From GWE2-51-13 sp041736705 (GTDB lineage Bacteria > Bacillota_I > Bacilli_A > Erysipelotrichales > Erysipelotrichaceae), in NCBI GenBank assembly GCA_041736705.1, contig JBGSTC010000013.1:1-40973 (forward strand): DNA of 40,973 nucleotides. The letters run 5' to 3'. Positions 15,654-24,261 of the stretch are shown in pieces. Each line of letters starts with the position of its first letter. The first letter of the stretch is position 1. The notes below the pieces were generated by a model. That model was not told the origin of the DNA. It ran no database searches and worked only from the letters and a program-made list of their open reading frames with translations. The position numbers were made by a program, and so were the translations under genes.

Positions 15654-16498
15654 TTGACCTCCTTGATCGTGACTTTCCACGAGGGACCGAAACGTAAACC
15701 ATAGGTATCTTTAGCCGAACCCATGCAGATCGCAAACGCGAGTTTCATCAGTTCGTTGGTGTATAGGACGGGTTGCCCTTCGTTGACATAACCGAAGGTC
15801 GGAACATACGGGACGATCGTATCCAACATCAACGTTGAATCATGGTGGATGAAAAGATGAATCGAATCCCCGTAGTTTAGGTTCAATCGTTTCATATACT
15901 CGTTGGGGATGTTGGTCCAAAGGTTACCGAAGTTGGGATCCATGATCTCGAAGATGCCATGCAGCCCTTGATCATCGATCCAGGGATCGGGGATGTCGAA
16001 ACGTATGATCTCATCGACCGGATAAAGCGGACCGACATCTTCGAAAGAGATGATTCCGCTCGCTAAACGCGCGGCGCAATAGCCAAACAGATCCCGTCCA
16101 TGGAAGACCGAGGTTCCGATCGTCGTTACGAGTCGATTGACCGATTCGTCGATCGACCGGACTTCGACGATGCCCGGATCGTTGAAGAGATGTGTCAGCG
16201 TTCCGTTGTCCGGTGTGACGATATAGTTGCCTCGCCGGGTCTTCGCGACACAGGCTTTGCGTTTTGTCCCAACGCCAGGGTCGACCACCGAGACAAACAC
16301 CGTATCCTGTGGCCAGAACCGCACCGTCTGCAACAGCCGAAAAGATGCGCTCCAAATGTCGTATTGCGGGATTTCGTGGGTCGAATCGAAGATTTCAAGG
16401 TCGCGGTCGACGCTCTTGACGACGCCGTACATCGAAGAAACCGCACCTTCTTTGTAAGTGAAATCGGTTTGAAACACCAGGATGGGTTTTCTATTCAT
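15650..16498 (-). CDS. SAM hydroxide adenosyltransferase (DUF62), copy 2
   Basis: A 282-residue paralogue of the next gene and member of the same SAM-hydrolase family. The triad is present as Asp73 and Arg80 in DPGVGTKR and His133 in FHGRD. It differs from copy 1 at positions that are usually conserved: QTDFTYKEGAV instead of SDFGYADGAV, and VTPDNGTLT instead of VTPNNGTLT. Sequence identity is modest, so this is an old duplication rather than a recent repeat. The start at 16498 overlaps the dipeptidase gene by 8 bases. The two may form a mixed oligomer (the family is trimeric) or act on different adenosyl substrates. Confidence 0.86.
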   Translation of the reverse strand: MNRKPILVFQTDFTYKEGAVSSMYGVVKSVDRDLEIFDSTHEIPQYDIWSASFRLLQTVRFWPQDTVFVSVVDPGVGTKRKACVAKTRRGNYIVTPDNGTLTHLFNDPGIVEVRSIDESVNRLVTTIGTSVFHGRDLFGYCAARLASGIISFEDVGPLYPVDEIIRFDIPDPWIDDQGLHGIFEIMDPNFGNLWTNIPNEYMKRLNLNYGDSIHLFIHHDSTLMLDTIVPYVPTFGYVNEGQPVLYTNELMKLAFAICMGSAKDTYGLRFGPSWKVTIKEVK

Positions 16499-17852
16499 GA
16501 CCGTCACCCGCCAAATCCAACATCGCCCCGGCATAGACTTCCACCAGTTTCTCCAAGTGCTGCAGGTCGATGCATTCGTCGGCTTGATGGGCCAGACTCG
16601 GTTCGTCTTGGCGATGCGGACCAAAGGCCACGCAGTTTCGGATCACTTTACTATAAGTCACGCCGCCGGAAATGATCGGACGCGAGGTCGCATCCTTGGA
16701 CCACTGTGCATAGCGATTAAGCAGAAGTTTGATCATCGGATTGTTTTCATCGTTGAGGATAGGTTTCGCATCGTAATCCAAGCTCAGGTCGAGTCCGATC
16801 AGTTTCTCTTGTAATCGACGTGTCAAATCGTGCGAATCGCATTCGATGGGATAACGGCAATCGATCTCAGCATACAATTCCCCTTTATGAATCCGCAAGA
16901 CCCCGAGATTCAGGGTGAGCTTGCCCATGGATTCGCTGGTGAAGGAAAGACCCGCGGACTCGCCATAGGGATCATTGAAAACACCGTGAAGCAGCTTTGC
17001 CAACGGCTCTTCGGTTGCCGTGGCGATGAGTTCCAGAAGTTTCACCGTCGCATTGTCCCCGAGTTCGGGTCGCGACGCATGGGCGGCTTTCCCTTCGACA
17101 TGGACCAAGATGCCGTCGGGGGTGGTCTCGATGGTATGCGGGATCTTTGATCGATCGAGTCGCTCGATCAGGATTTCAGGGATCAGGCTACTAAAGCGGG
17201 CTTGGGCGGTCGGTGCGATGACGTTGCATTGGACCCCTCCGTCCAAGGTATCGAACCCTGCGAACACCTTCCCCTTCAGTGTCCACATCAAGGCGCCCTT
17301 CTCGCCGATGGATAATGGAAAATACCCGTCCGGGGTGAAGGCGAAAGTCGGTTCGCCGGCTTTCGATATGTAATGTTTGATGTCGTCCATGGTCCGCTCT
17401 TCATCGCAACCCAAAACGACACGCAGTTGGCGTTTCAAAGTGTACTGTTTCGATTCAAGCCCCTCTTTGATGTCTTTCAGGGCGGTATAGGCAGCCATCG
17501 CCGGACCTTTATTGTCCTGCGTCCCGCGTCCATACATTTTATAGTCGACGATTTCACCGCCGAAGGGATTTTTCGTCCATCCGACGCCTTCGCTGACTAC
17601 GTCGAGGTGGCACACGATATCGATCCGCTCTTGCCCATCGCCCAAAACGATCGCGATGGCGTGGTTGTCGAAGTCCAATACGTTAAAACCGTCACGTAAG
17701 GCCAGTTCCTTCATATAGGTCAGCGCATTGAACGCGCCGACCCCGTAGGGATGTTCGGGTGTTACGGTATGTAGGTCGCCGACGCTGTTGATGCGGATTA
17801 AACCTTGTAGGTTCGTGATCATTTCTTCAATTCTACGTTGCTTCAGTAACAT
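16491..17852 (-). CDS. M20-family dipeptidase, PepV-like
   Basis: A 453-residue zinc exopeptidase of clan MH resembling the Gram-positive PepV dipeptidases. Metal ligands are in VCHLDVV, YGRGTQDNKGP (bridging Asp), GCDEER (general base and ligand glutamates), FTPDGYFPLS and the late histidine of DEPSLAHQADE. The lid domain lies in the middle, about residues 180-380. The start at 17852 has GAGGTG upstream and the preceding stop is one base away (TGATATG). It is embedded between the ECF T protein and the SAM hydrolases, so imported peptide or peptide-like substrates are possible. Confidence 0.87.
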   Translation of the reverse strand: MLLKQRRIEEMITNLQGLIRINSVGDLHTVTPEHPYGVGAFNALTYMKELALRDGFNVLDFDNHAIAIVLGDGQERIDIVCHLDVVSEGVGWTKNPFGGEIVDYKMYGRGTQDNKGPAMAAYTALKDIKEGLESKQYTLKRQLRVVLGCDEERTMDDIKHYISKAGEPTFAFTPDGYFPLSIGEKGALMWTLKGKVFAGFDTLDGGVQCNVIAPTAQARFSSLIPEILIERLDRSKIPHTIETTPDGILVHVEGKAAHASRPELGDNATVKLLELIATATEEPLAKLLHGVFNDPYGESAGLSFTSESMGKLTLNLGVLRIHKGELYAEIDCRYPIECDSHDLTRRLQEKLIGLDLSLDYDAKPILNDENNPMIKLLLNRYAQWSKDATSRPIISGGVTYSKVIRNCVAFGPHRQDEPSLAHQADECIDLQHLEKLVEVYAGAMLDLAGDGHE

Positions 17853-17853
17853 A

Positions 17854-18711
17854 TCACACCTCGAAGGGGAACCACATTTTCGTCGCGGGTTCCCAGATGT
17901 TGCGCGACACGATCCAAGCCAGACAGAAGATAAACAAAGCAAGCGTCGACCAACGGAATAGTTTATCCATCAACGTCGGTTCGACTTCGGCGTAGTACGT
18001 CCGATCTTTCTTCAGTCCGTAACCCCGCAGGTCCAAGGCATTGGCGATGTTCCCGATCCGTTCGAACGAGGTGATGATTAAAGGAAAGAGGATGTAGATC
18101 GTTTGTTTCAAGCGTTTGAGGATCGGTGTTTTGCGAAGGTCCATTTCCACGCCCCTCGCCTGCATCGATACCTTGATATTCTCATAGTCCCGGGAAATGT
18201 CGGGGATGTAGCGGAACGCAAGCGAGACGACTGTACAGATCTTATACGGGACGCCCAGTCCATGTAGACCCGAAGCCAGTTCGCTGGGGGTGATCGAAAG
18301 GATGAACGCCATCGAAACCGCAAACGACGTCAGCATCTTAAACAAACGGACCAGCAGATACCAGAGCGTCTCCAGACTGACGAAATAGTAGGAACTAAAC
18401 GAGTACAATATCGTGCTGGTTCCGCCGGTCCATTCTGAACCGATATCCGGTTTGACGACCCAATACAGGAAGATGTTGAAGAAGTTCATCAGGAAGATCG
18501 CGATGAAGAGGACAATGATCACTTTCCAATCGGGTTTCAGGCTGACGATCGCGATGAGGGAAAGAATCATCAACGGTGCCAACAAACGCAGGTCGAATGA
18601 CATGATCGTATAGACGATGCATACGATGAAAAGCCCGACTTTCGTTTTGCCCGAAAGCTTGTGGAGGAAGGTCTTGCCCGGCACGATGTTGATGAAGATG
18701 CGTTTACTCAT
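17854..18711 (-). CDS. ecfT: ECF transporter transmembrane component EcfT
   Basis: A 285-residue membrane protein that couples the ATPases to the substrate-specific S protein. It has about five transmembrane helices and the cytoplasmic coupling helices with Ala-Arg-Gly motifs: QARGVEM near residue 170 is the first, and ANALDLRGYGL near 232 the second. The start overlaps the ATPase gene by 8 bases and GGGAGGTG lies before it. The next gene begins one base past its stop. It forms one operon with the ATPase and S genes, so this is a dedicated (group I) rather than shared ECF module. Confidence 0.9.
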   Translation of the reverse strand: MSKRIFINIVPGKTFLHKLSGKTKVGLFIVCIVYTIMSFDLRLLAPLMILSLIAIVSLKPDWKVIIVLFIAIFLMNFFNIFLYWVVKPDIGSEWTGGTSTILYSFSSYYFVSLETLWYLLVRLFKMLTSFAVSMAFILSITPSELASGLHGLGVPYKICTVVSLAFRYIPDISRDYENIKVSMQARGVEMDLRKTPILKRLKQTIYILFPLIITSFERIGNIANALDLRGYGLKKDRTYYAEVEPTLMDKLFRWSTLALFIFCLAWIVSRNIWEPATKMWFPFEV

Positions 18712-20407
18712 GGATTTTCACCTCCCGTTCATGGCCGATGAAATGATCGACCAAAGATTGCGCAGGTAATCCCAAACGCATCGCCAAGGTATAGAGCGAG
18801 GTTTGTTTGAGGTTGGCTTTCTGTATGATTTCATTATCGCTCAAGACTTCGACGACTGAATGATCGGCGATTTTCTCCCCGTCGGCGAATACGATCGCCC
18901 GATCGGTGTATTCGATCGCCAGGTGCATGTCGTGGGTGATGAAGATGATCGTAATCCCGGTCTGGCGGTTAAGGTCGTCCAGGAAATCCATGATTTCCGT
19001 GTAATGGCGATAATCCTGCCCGGCCGTGGGTTCATCCAGAATCAAAACTTCCGTATCCAACGCCAACATCGCGGCGACGGTGATGCGTTTGCGCTGTCCG
19101 TAGCTTACCGCACTGACCGGCCAGTTCCGCATCGGCCACAAGCCGCATACGGTCAAGGCACGCTGTACCCTTTCGTCGATTTCACTTTGAGGTAGGTTAC
19201 GCAAAGTCAATGCGAACGCGACTTCGTCTTTGATGATGTTTTTCACCAACATTTGATTGGGGTTCTGCATCACGTAGCCGATCTTCTCGCCGATCTCACG
19301 GATCGACCACGCCTTCAAGTCGGTTTTCTGATACGTGATGTTCCCATGGTCGGGACGGACGATCCCGCACAAAAGTTTGGCCATCGTCGACTTCCCCGCC
19401 CCGTTTTTCCCGATGAACGCGATCTTCTCGCCTTTTCGCACTTGAAAAGAGATGTCCTTGATGGCTTCCTGCGTATCGTAGGAAAAGCGCACGTTCGTCG
19501 CTTCGATCAACACTTCCCCGGGATAATGTTCTTTCGGCTGGATTTTCGTCTGGATGAAGTTCAAAAGCGAATCGCGATAGGGATCCAGATTGAAACGGGT
19601 GACGGAAGACGGATGATCGTCCGCACGAAGGACGCATCCCGCATGGTGCATCTGCGTGATAAACAAGGGTTCGCGAATCCCGATTTCAGGCAAGAGTTTC
19701 CCGCATAACAGGGTGTCGGCGTCGCCGTCGAACACGATGCGGCCTTCATCCATCACCAAGATCCGGTCGACTTCGCGATGCAACACGTCTTCCAGGCGGT
19801 GTTCGATGATGACGACGGTTTTTCCTTGGGAATGGATATCGTCGATCAGTTCCACCGCGTGCATCCCGGCTTTCGGGTCTAAGCTGGCCAACGGCTCGTC
19901 GAAAAGCACGATGTCCACGTGCTCGTGCAGAACGCCTGCCAGCGATACTTTTTGTTTTTGTCCCCCCGACAAGGCATAGGGGACATGGTTGAGGAAGTCC
20001 TGCATCCCGACGATCGAGGCGGCCGCGATCACCTGGGGGATCATCATCGACCGTTGGATCGCCTGGTTCTCAAGGGCGAAGGCGATGTCCTCACCGACCG
20101 ACAAGGCGACAAACTGGGCGTCGGAATCCTGTAGGACCGTCCCGACATGTTTGCTTAACGAAAAGATGCCGGCATGGCGTGTATCCATGCCGGCCACCTT
20201 GACTTCGCCGGTCGATTCACCTTTGAAGGAGAACGGGATCAATCCGTTGATGCAGTTGGCCAAGGTCGATTTCCCGCTTCCGCTGGGACCCAGGATCAAC
20301 ACTTTCTCCCCTTCAAAGATCGTAAGATTGATTCCATGCAAGGTCGGTTCGCTTTGCGATGCATAGCGGAACCCGAAATCATGGAATTCGATCACCGGAT
20401 TCTTCAT
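18704..20407 (-). CDS. ECF transporter ATPase with two fused ABC domains
   Basis: A 567-residue protein holding both nucleotide-binding domains in one chain, replacing separate EcfA1 and EcfA2. Domain 1 has Walker A GPSGSGKST (40-48), signature LSGGQKQKVSL and Walker B IVLFDEPLASLDP. Domain 2 has Walker A GKNGAGKST near 332, a changed signature VSYGQRKRITV (SYGQ for SGGQ) and Walker B VLILDEPTAGQD. Each ends with the switch histidine region (VIIEHRLED and FITHDMH). The asymmetric signature suggests that one ATP site differs in activity. It lies two bases after the S gene and overlaps ecfT. Confidence 0.9.
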   Translation of the reverse strand: MKNPVIEFHDFGFRYASQSEPTLHGINLTIFEGEKVLILGPSGSGKSTLANCINGLIPFSFKGESTGEVKVAGMDTRHAGIFSLSKHVGTVLQDSDAQFVALSVGEDIAFALENQAIQRSMMIPQVIAAASIVGMQDFLNHVPYALSGGQKQKVSLAGVLHEHVDIVLFDEPLASLDPKAGMHAVELIDDIHSQGKTVVIIEHRLEDVLHREVDRILVMDEGRIVFDGDADTLLCGKLLPEIGIREPLFITQMHHAGCVLRADDHPSSVTRFNLDPYRDSLLNFIQTKIQPKEHYPGEVLIEATNVRFSYDTQEAIKDISFQVRKGEKIAFIGKNGAGKSTMAKLLCGIVRPDHGNITYQKTDLKAWSIREIGEKIGYVMQNPNQMLVKNIIKDEVAFALTLRNLPQSEIDERVQRALTVCGLWPMRNWPVSAVSYGQRKRITVAAMLALDTEVLILDEPTAGQDYRHYTEIMDFLDDLNRQTGITIIFITHDMHLAIEYTDRAIVFADGEKIADHSVVEVLSDNEIIQKANLKQTSLYTLAMRLGLPAQSLVDHFIGHEREVKIHE

Positions 20408-20409
20408 GA

Positions 20410-20988
20410 TTATTCTTTCGTCAGGTTCTTGGATCCGCCATAACGTTTCGCGAGTAGGAACAACAACGGGATGCCCAACAAGGTCAAGACGAGCACGTTG
20501 GACGCGCCGCCGGTCAGCGACTGCATGAAGGTGATCGTCAATTCGCCGCCATAGAACAAGACGGTGAAGATCGGCGTAATGACGCCGAACGCCAAGGCGT
20601 TGGCCAAGACGGCGATGATGGCGAAGATGACGGCGTGTTTAACGTTGAAGATGCCCTCGTCGATGCGGGCTCCGTAGACCGGAAGCAAACCGACGAAGAA
20701 ACCCAGGACGGCGTTCCCGATCGACCAGTCGAACCAGAAACCCCAACCGCCGATCAAGTCGGCCAATACATTCCCGACGCCGCAGGCGACAAAGGCCGGA
20801 ACCGGTCCGAACAAGGCGCCGACGATGACCGGGATCAACATCGCGGTGGTCAGCTTTGTGTTGGTGAAGACTTGGACGCCCCCGTAATTCATCAAGACCC
20901 CGAACAAGGCGGCGCCGATCGCGACCGCGACGATGGTCTTGGTATTCCATTCCCCGACAATCAATTCGATGATACTCTTCTTCTTCAT
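20410..20988 (-). CDS. ECF transporter S component, UPF0397-like
   Basis: A 192-residue membrane protein with six hydrophobic segments and family features AVAIGAALFGVL, ALFGPVPAFVACGVGNVLADLIG-type loop (near 75-95) and WSIGNAVLGFFVG. UPF0397 members are predicted substrate-binding subunits of ECF transporters. The substrate is not proven for the family. Start 20988 has GGAGGG before it; the frame stays open upstream without a ribosome site. The 5' leader is only about 20 bases from the -10, so no riboswitch reveals the substrate. It heads the operon that continues with the ATPase, EcfT, dipeptidase and SAM hydrolases. Confidence 0.82.
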   Translation of the reverse strand: MKKKSIIELIVGEWNTKTIVAVAIGAALFGVLMNYGGVQVFTNTKLTTAMLIPVIVGALFGPVPAFVACGVGNVLADLIGGWGFWFDWSIGNAVLGFFVGLLPVYGARIDEGIFNVKHAVIFAIIAVLANALAFGVITPIFTVLFYGGELTITFMQSLTGGASNVLVLTLLGIPLLFLLAKRYGGSKNLTKE

Positions 20989-21013
20989 AGCATACCCTCC
21001 TTTGGTTAGGTTT

Positions 21014-21019
21014 ATTATA
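21014..21019 (-). promoter_or_regulatory. -10 box of the ECF operon
   Basis: TATAAT on the minus strand 26 bases before the S-component ATG. Only AT-rich, poor -35 candidates lie at the right distance. Confidence 0.55.
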
Positions 21020-21076
21020 CCCCTTTTCCTGAAAACAAATAAAGCGTTACAATGAATTTTCACTCCTTTTCAACAC

Positions 21077-21100
21077 AAAAAAAGGAACCGGAGTTCCTTT
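21077..21100 (-). terminator. Terminator of the polyamine operon
   Basis: AAAGGAAC (21081-21088) and GTTCCTTT (21093-21100) with a 4-base loop and a T7 run on the minus strand. The stem begins at the speB stop codon and isolates the operon from the ECF operon. Confidence 0.88.
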
Positions 21101-21965
21101 AGCGTAATCTGTTTTTCGAGAGGGCGATCAGCGACTCGCGCGTGATCTTGCAGGCAAGGGCCGTGCTGGCGCCCGAGTGGTCGTAGATCGGGGAAAGTTC
21201 GTTGATGTCCATCCCCACGACGCGCAGATGGCTCATGTGGATGACGGAGTTCAAGAGGTCCATGAAGCCGATCCCGCCGGCTTCCGGCGTGCCGGTCCCC
21301 GGGAAATTGGATGGATCCAGGACGTCGAGGTCGATCGTGATGTAGACGGGGACTTCACCCAGATTGGGCAGGATGTCCTTCAAGGTCTCGCAGGTCGATT
21401 TTTCGATGTAGTTGTGTTGCTGGGCGAAGATGAATTCATCGCGCGCCCCGGAACGCAGTCCGAAGTGGAAAATCTTCCCGTCGCCGACCAAGTCGTAGCA
21501 GCGTTTAAGCACGGTCGCATGGGAGAACCATTCGCCGTAATAAGTGTCGCGCAGATCGGTGTGGGCGTCGAAGTGGATGATGTGGAGGTCGGGGTACTTT
21601 TCATAGACGGCGCGGACCGACCCGAAGGTGACGGTATGTTCCCCGCCGATCATGAAGGGGACTTTCTCGTCGTTCACGATTTCCTTGGCATGCTGGTAGA
21701 TTTCTTCCAACGCACGTTCGGCACTGCCAAAGGGCAGGACGAGGTCGCCGGAATCGAAGACGCTGCATTGTACCAAATCATAATCCTGATACGGACTGTA
21801 GGTTTCCAAGCCGATCGATTCGGCGCGGATCGCGCTGGGTCCGAAACGGGTCCCCGGGCGAAACGACGTCGTGGAGTCGAAGGGTGCGCCGAAGATCACG
21901 ATGTGCGAATCTTCGTATTCCTTGTCGCAACCGACGAAGGTGGAGACGTTCTTATTCATGGTCAT
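21099..21965 (-). CDS. speB: Agmatinase
   Basis: A 288-residue ureohydrolase that converts agmatine to putrescine and urea. The binuclear manganese site is intact: GGEHTV, FDAHTDLRD and TIDLDVLDP. Further family features are GTGTPEAGG and the C-terminal VVGMDINELSP. With arginine decarboxylase in the same operon, agmatinase is favoured over arginase or guanidinobutyrase. The start at 21965 (14-base overlap with speE) has GGAG at a better distance than the ATG six bases later. It is the last gene of speD-speA-speE-speB. Confidence 0.92.
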   Translation of the reverse strand: MTMNKNVSTFVGCDKEYEDSHIVIFGAPFDSTTSFRPGTRFGPSAIRAESIGLETYSPYQDYDLVQCSVFDSGDLVLPFGSAERALEEIYQHAKEIVNDEKVPFMIGGEHTVTFGSVRAVYEKYPDLHIIHFDAHTDLRDTYYGEWFSHATVLKRCYDLVGDGKIFHFGLRSGARDEFIFAQQHNYIEKSTCETLKDILPNLGEVPVYITIDLDVLDPSNFPGTGTPEAGGIGFMDLLNSVIHMSHLRVVGMDINELSPIYDHSGASTALACKITRESLIALSKNRLR

Positions 21966-22806
21966 TTTTCAACAACTCCTTTACATAGTTGGGAAGCGCG
22001 AAGCATCCCACATGAAGTTCGGTGTTATAATACTTTGTTTTCAGATTTAATTCATTCCATTTGACCGCATCCAGGTCTTTGATCGGATCGAATTTCTTCG
22101 AAGCGAAGCCAAATAGCCAATAACCCGAAGGATAGGTCGGGATATGCGCCTGATAGACGCGCGCGATGGGGAATTTTTCGCGGATCCGACGATGCGCGCG
22201 TTGCATCGCGACGGCGTTGAAACTATAGTAGGGGCTTTCGTGCTGGTTGACCAAAATCCCGGATTCGCTCAGGGCGTTGTAGCAATTGCCGTAGAATTCA
22301 CGGGTAAACAAGCCTTCGCCCGGACCGACCGGATCGGTCGAGTCGACGAGTATCAAATCATATTCGTTCTTCTTCGAACGGACGAACTTCAATCCGTCTT
22401 CGAAATGCAGTTTGACCCGCGGATCGTCGAAGGAACAGGCGGTCGACGGAAAGAACTGACGGCAGACCGTCACGACTTCTTCGTCGATTTCGACCATGTC
22501 GATGTGTTCGATGGTGGCGTAGCGGCAGAGTTCGCGGATCGTACCGCCGTCGCCCGCGCCGATGACCAAGACCCGTTTGATGTCGGGGTTGACGGACATG
22601 GGGACGTGGACGATCATGTCGTGGTAGATGAATTCGTCTTTCTCGGTGATCATGATATAGCCGTCGAGACTGAAGAACTTCCCGAATTCAGGGGATTGGA
22701 AAACGTCGATGCGTTGGAAGTCGGACTGTTTGCTTAAGAGTTGACGGTCGACTTTGACGGAGAAACGGACGTTTTCCGTATGTTGTTCGGTGAACCAGAA
22801 TTCCAT
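21952..22806 (-). CDS. speE: Spermidine synthase
   Basis: A 284-residue aminopropyltransferase that transfers the aminopropyl group of decarboxylated SAM to putrescine. It has the N-terminal beta-strand domain (about 1-55) and a Rossmann fold with VLVIGAGDGGTIREL. The catalytic aspartate lies in LILVDSTDPVGPGEGLF, and the MVEIDEEVV strand binds the methylthioadenosyl moiety. GGAGGTAT precedes the ATG, overlapping the end of speA. It acts with SpeD (dcSAM) and SpeA plus SpeB (putrescine), so every enzyme from arginine to spermidine is present here. Confidence 0.94.
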   Translation of the reverse strand: MEFWFTEQHTENVRFSVKVDRQLLSKQSDFQRIDVFQSPEFGKFFSLDGYIMITEKDEFIYHDMIVHVPMSVNPDIKRVLVIGAGDGGTIRELCRYATIEHIDMVEIDEEVVTVCRQFFPSTACSFDDPRVKLHFEDGLKFVRSKKNEYDLILVDSTDPVGPGEGLFTREFYGNCYNALSESGILVNQHESPYYSFNAVAMQRAHRRIREKFPIARVYQAHIPTYPSGYWLFGFASKKFDPIKDLDAVKWNELNLKTKYYNTELHVGCFALPNYVKELLKNDHE

Positions 22807-22809
22807 GGG

Positions 22810-24261
22810 TTATACCTCCAGTACGTTGATGTATTCGATGGTCGTGTCTTCGATGCCGGTCAGGAAACTGCCTCTGTCCTTGGCATAGAGGATGTAGTCG
22901 ATGGCTTCCTGCGTGATCAGTTCGCCGGGGGCGAGGATCGGGATGCCGGGGGGATAGACCATGATCGATTCGCCGGCGATTTCATCCAAGGCTTCGACGA
23001 TCTTGACTTTCTTCTGCGTGGCGTAGAAGGCGCGCTGCGGGGAGACGCGGACGATCGGGGAAACGTATTCATAGGTGATCATCCCGAAGTCTTCTTTGGC
23101 GTAGTTTTCCTGGATGTCCATCAAGGCGCTGATCAGGCGTTCGATGTCTTGTTTCTTGTCGCCGATCCCGACGATCGCCAGGATGTTGCCGAGGTCGCCC
23201 AGTTCGACCTGGATGTCGTATTCGTCGCGCAGGATGTCGTAGACTTCGATCCCGGCCAAGCCGATGCCGCGCGTGTGGATCGTGAGTTTGGTCGTATCGA
23301 AATTGGCGATGTTGCCGCCGTTGATGATGTCGCCGCCGAAACAATAGAAACCCGGGATCTTGTTGATCTCGGTGCGTGCGTAGTCCGTCAGCTGCATGAC
23401 CCTGGAAAACTCTTCTTCCCCGTGCAACGCCAGGAACTTGCGCGTGATGTCCAATGAAGAAAGCAGGAGGTAGCTGCCGCTGGTCGTATGGGTGAGGTTG
23501 AGCACTTGGCGTACTTCCCCCATCATTTTGGGATCTTGGATGAGAAGGAAGGAACTTTGGGTCAAGCTTCCTCCGGTTTTATGCATGCTGACGGCGGCCA
23601 TGTCGGCTCCCGCGGCCATCGCGCTGACCGGTAGTCCGCTCTTAAAGTAGAAATGCGTCCCGTGGGCTTCGTCCACGATGACTTTCATGTTGTGTCGATG
23701 GGCGAGTTCCACGATGGCGGGAAGGTCGCTGCAAATGCCGTAGTAGGTCGGATTATTGACGAAGACGGCCTTGGCGTCGGGGTTTTTGAGGATCGCTTCT
23801 TCCACGTCCTTCAGTTGCATCCCCAAAGGGATGCCCAGTTTGGGATGGACGCCCGGGTTGACATAGACCGGGATCGCCCCCGTCAAGATCAAGGCGTAGA
23901 TCGCGGAACGATGGACGTTGCGCGGCAGGATGATCTTCTCTTCTTTACGTGCGACGTTCATGACCATCGCCTGGACGGCGGCGGTCGTTCCGTTCACGAT
24001 GAAAAAGGCATGGCCGGCGCCGAACGCCTGGGCGGCGATTTCCTCCGCCTCCAAGATCACCCCGACGGGGTGGCAAAGATTGTCCAGATCTTTGCGTGAA
24101 TTCATATCGAAACGAAGGCACTTGTCACCTAAAAACTCCCGAAGCATCGGATTCCCCTTCCCCTGCTTGTGCCCGGGAACGTCGAACGCGACCGTCCGTT
24201 TATGCGTATGCGTGATCATCGCTTCCGCGATGGGCGCCTTGTTTTGATCGAGTTGTGTCAT
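22810..24261 (-). CDS. speA: Arginine decarboxylase, PLP fold type I (Bacillus SpeA type)
   Basis: A 483-residue decarboxylase of the Orn/Lys/Arg fold type I group. The PLP lysine is Lys228 in VSMHKTGGS; the aspartate that binds the pyridine nitrogen is in VDEAHGTHF, and VPGHKQGKG is the N-terminal family motif. It is the compact form without the N-terminal wing domain of E. coli AdiA. Agmatinase and spermidine synthase in the operon mark arginine as substrate, although lysine decarboxylases share the fold. The start overlaps the speD stop as ATGA. Confidence 0.9.
   Translation of the reverse strand: MTQLDQNKAPIAEAMITHTHKRTVAFDVPGHKQGKGNPMLREFLGDKCLRFDMNSRKDLDNLCHPVGVILEAEEIAAQAFGAGHAFFIVNGTTAAVQAMVMNVARKEEKIILPRNVHRSAIYALILTGAIPVYVNPGVHPKLGIPLGMQLKDVEEAILKNPDAKAVFVNNPTYYGICSDLPAIVELAHRHNMKVIVDEAHGTHFYFKSGLPVSAMAAGADMAAVSMHKTGGSLTQSSFLLIQDPKMMGEVRQVLNLTHTTSGSYLLLSSLDITRKFLALHGEEEFSRVMQLTDYARTEINKIPGFYCFGGDIINGGNIANFDTTKLTIHTRGIGLAGIEVYDILRDEYDIQVELGDLGNILAIVGIGDKKQDIERLISALMDIQENYAKEDFGMITYEYVSPIVRVSPQRAFYATQKKVKIVEALDEIAGESIMVYPPGIPILAPGELITQEAIDYILYAKDRGSFLTGIEDTTIEYINVLEV

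Noticed and set aside
14799..16498. Fluorinase or chlorinase function for the DUF62 pair
   Set aside because: Both copies carry DPGVGTxR and FHGRD, the water-using SAM-hydrolase signature, not the PATGTT-type halide loop.
20989..21076. SAM or vitamin riboswitch before the ECF operon
   Set aside because: The -10 box is 26 bases from the start codon, leaving no room for an aptamer, and no conserved core is seen.
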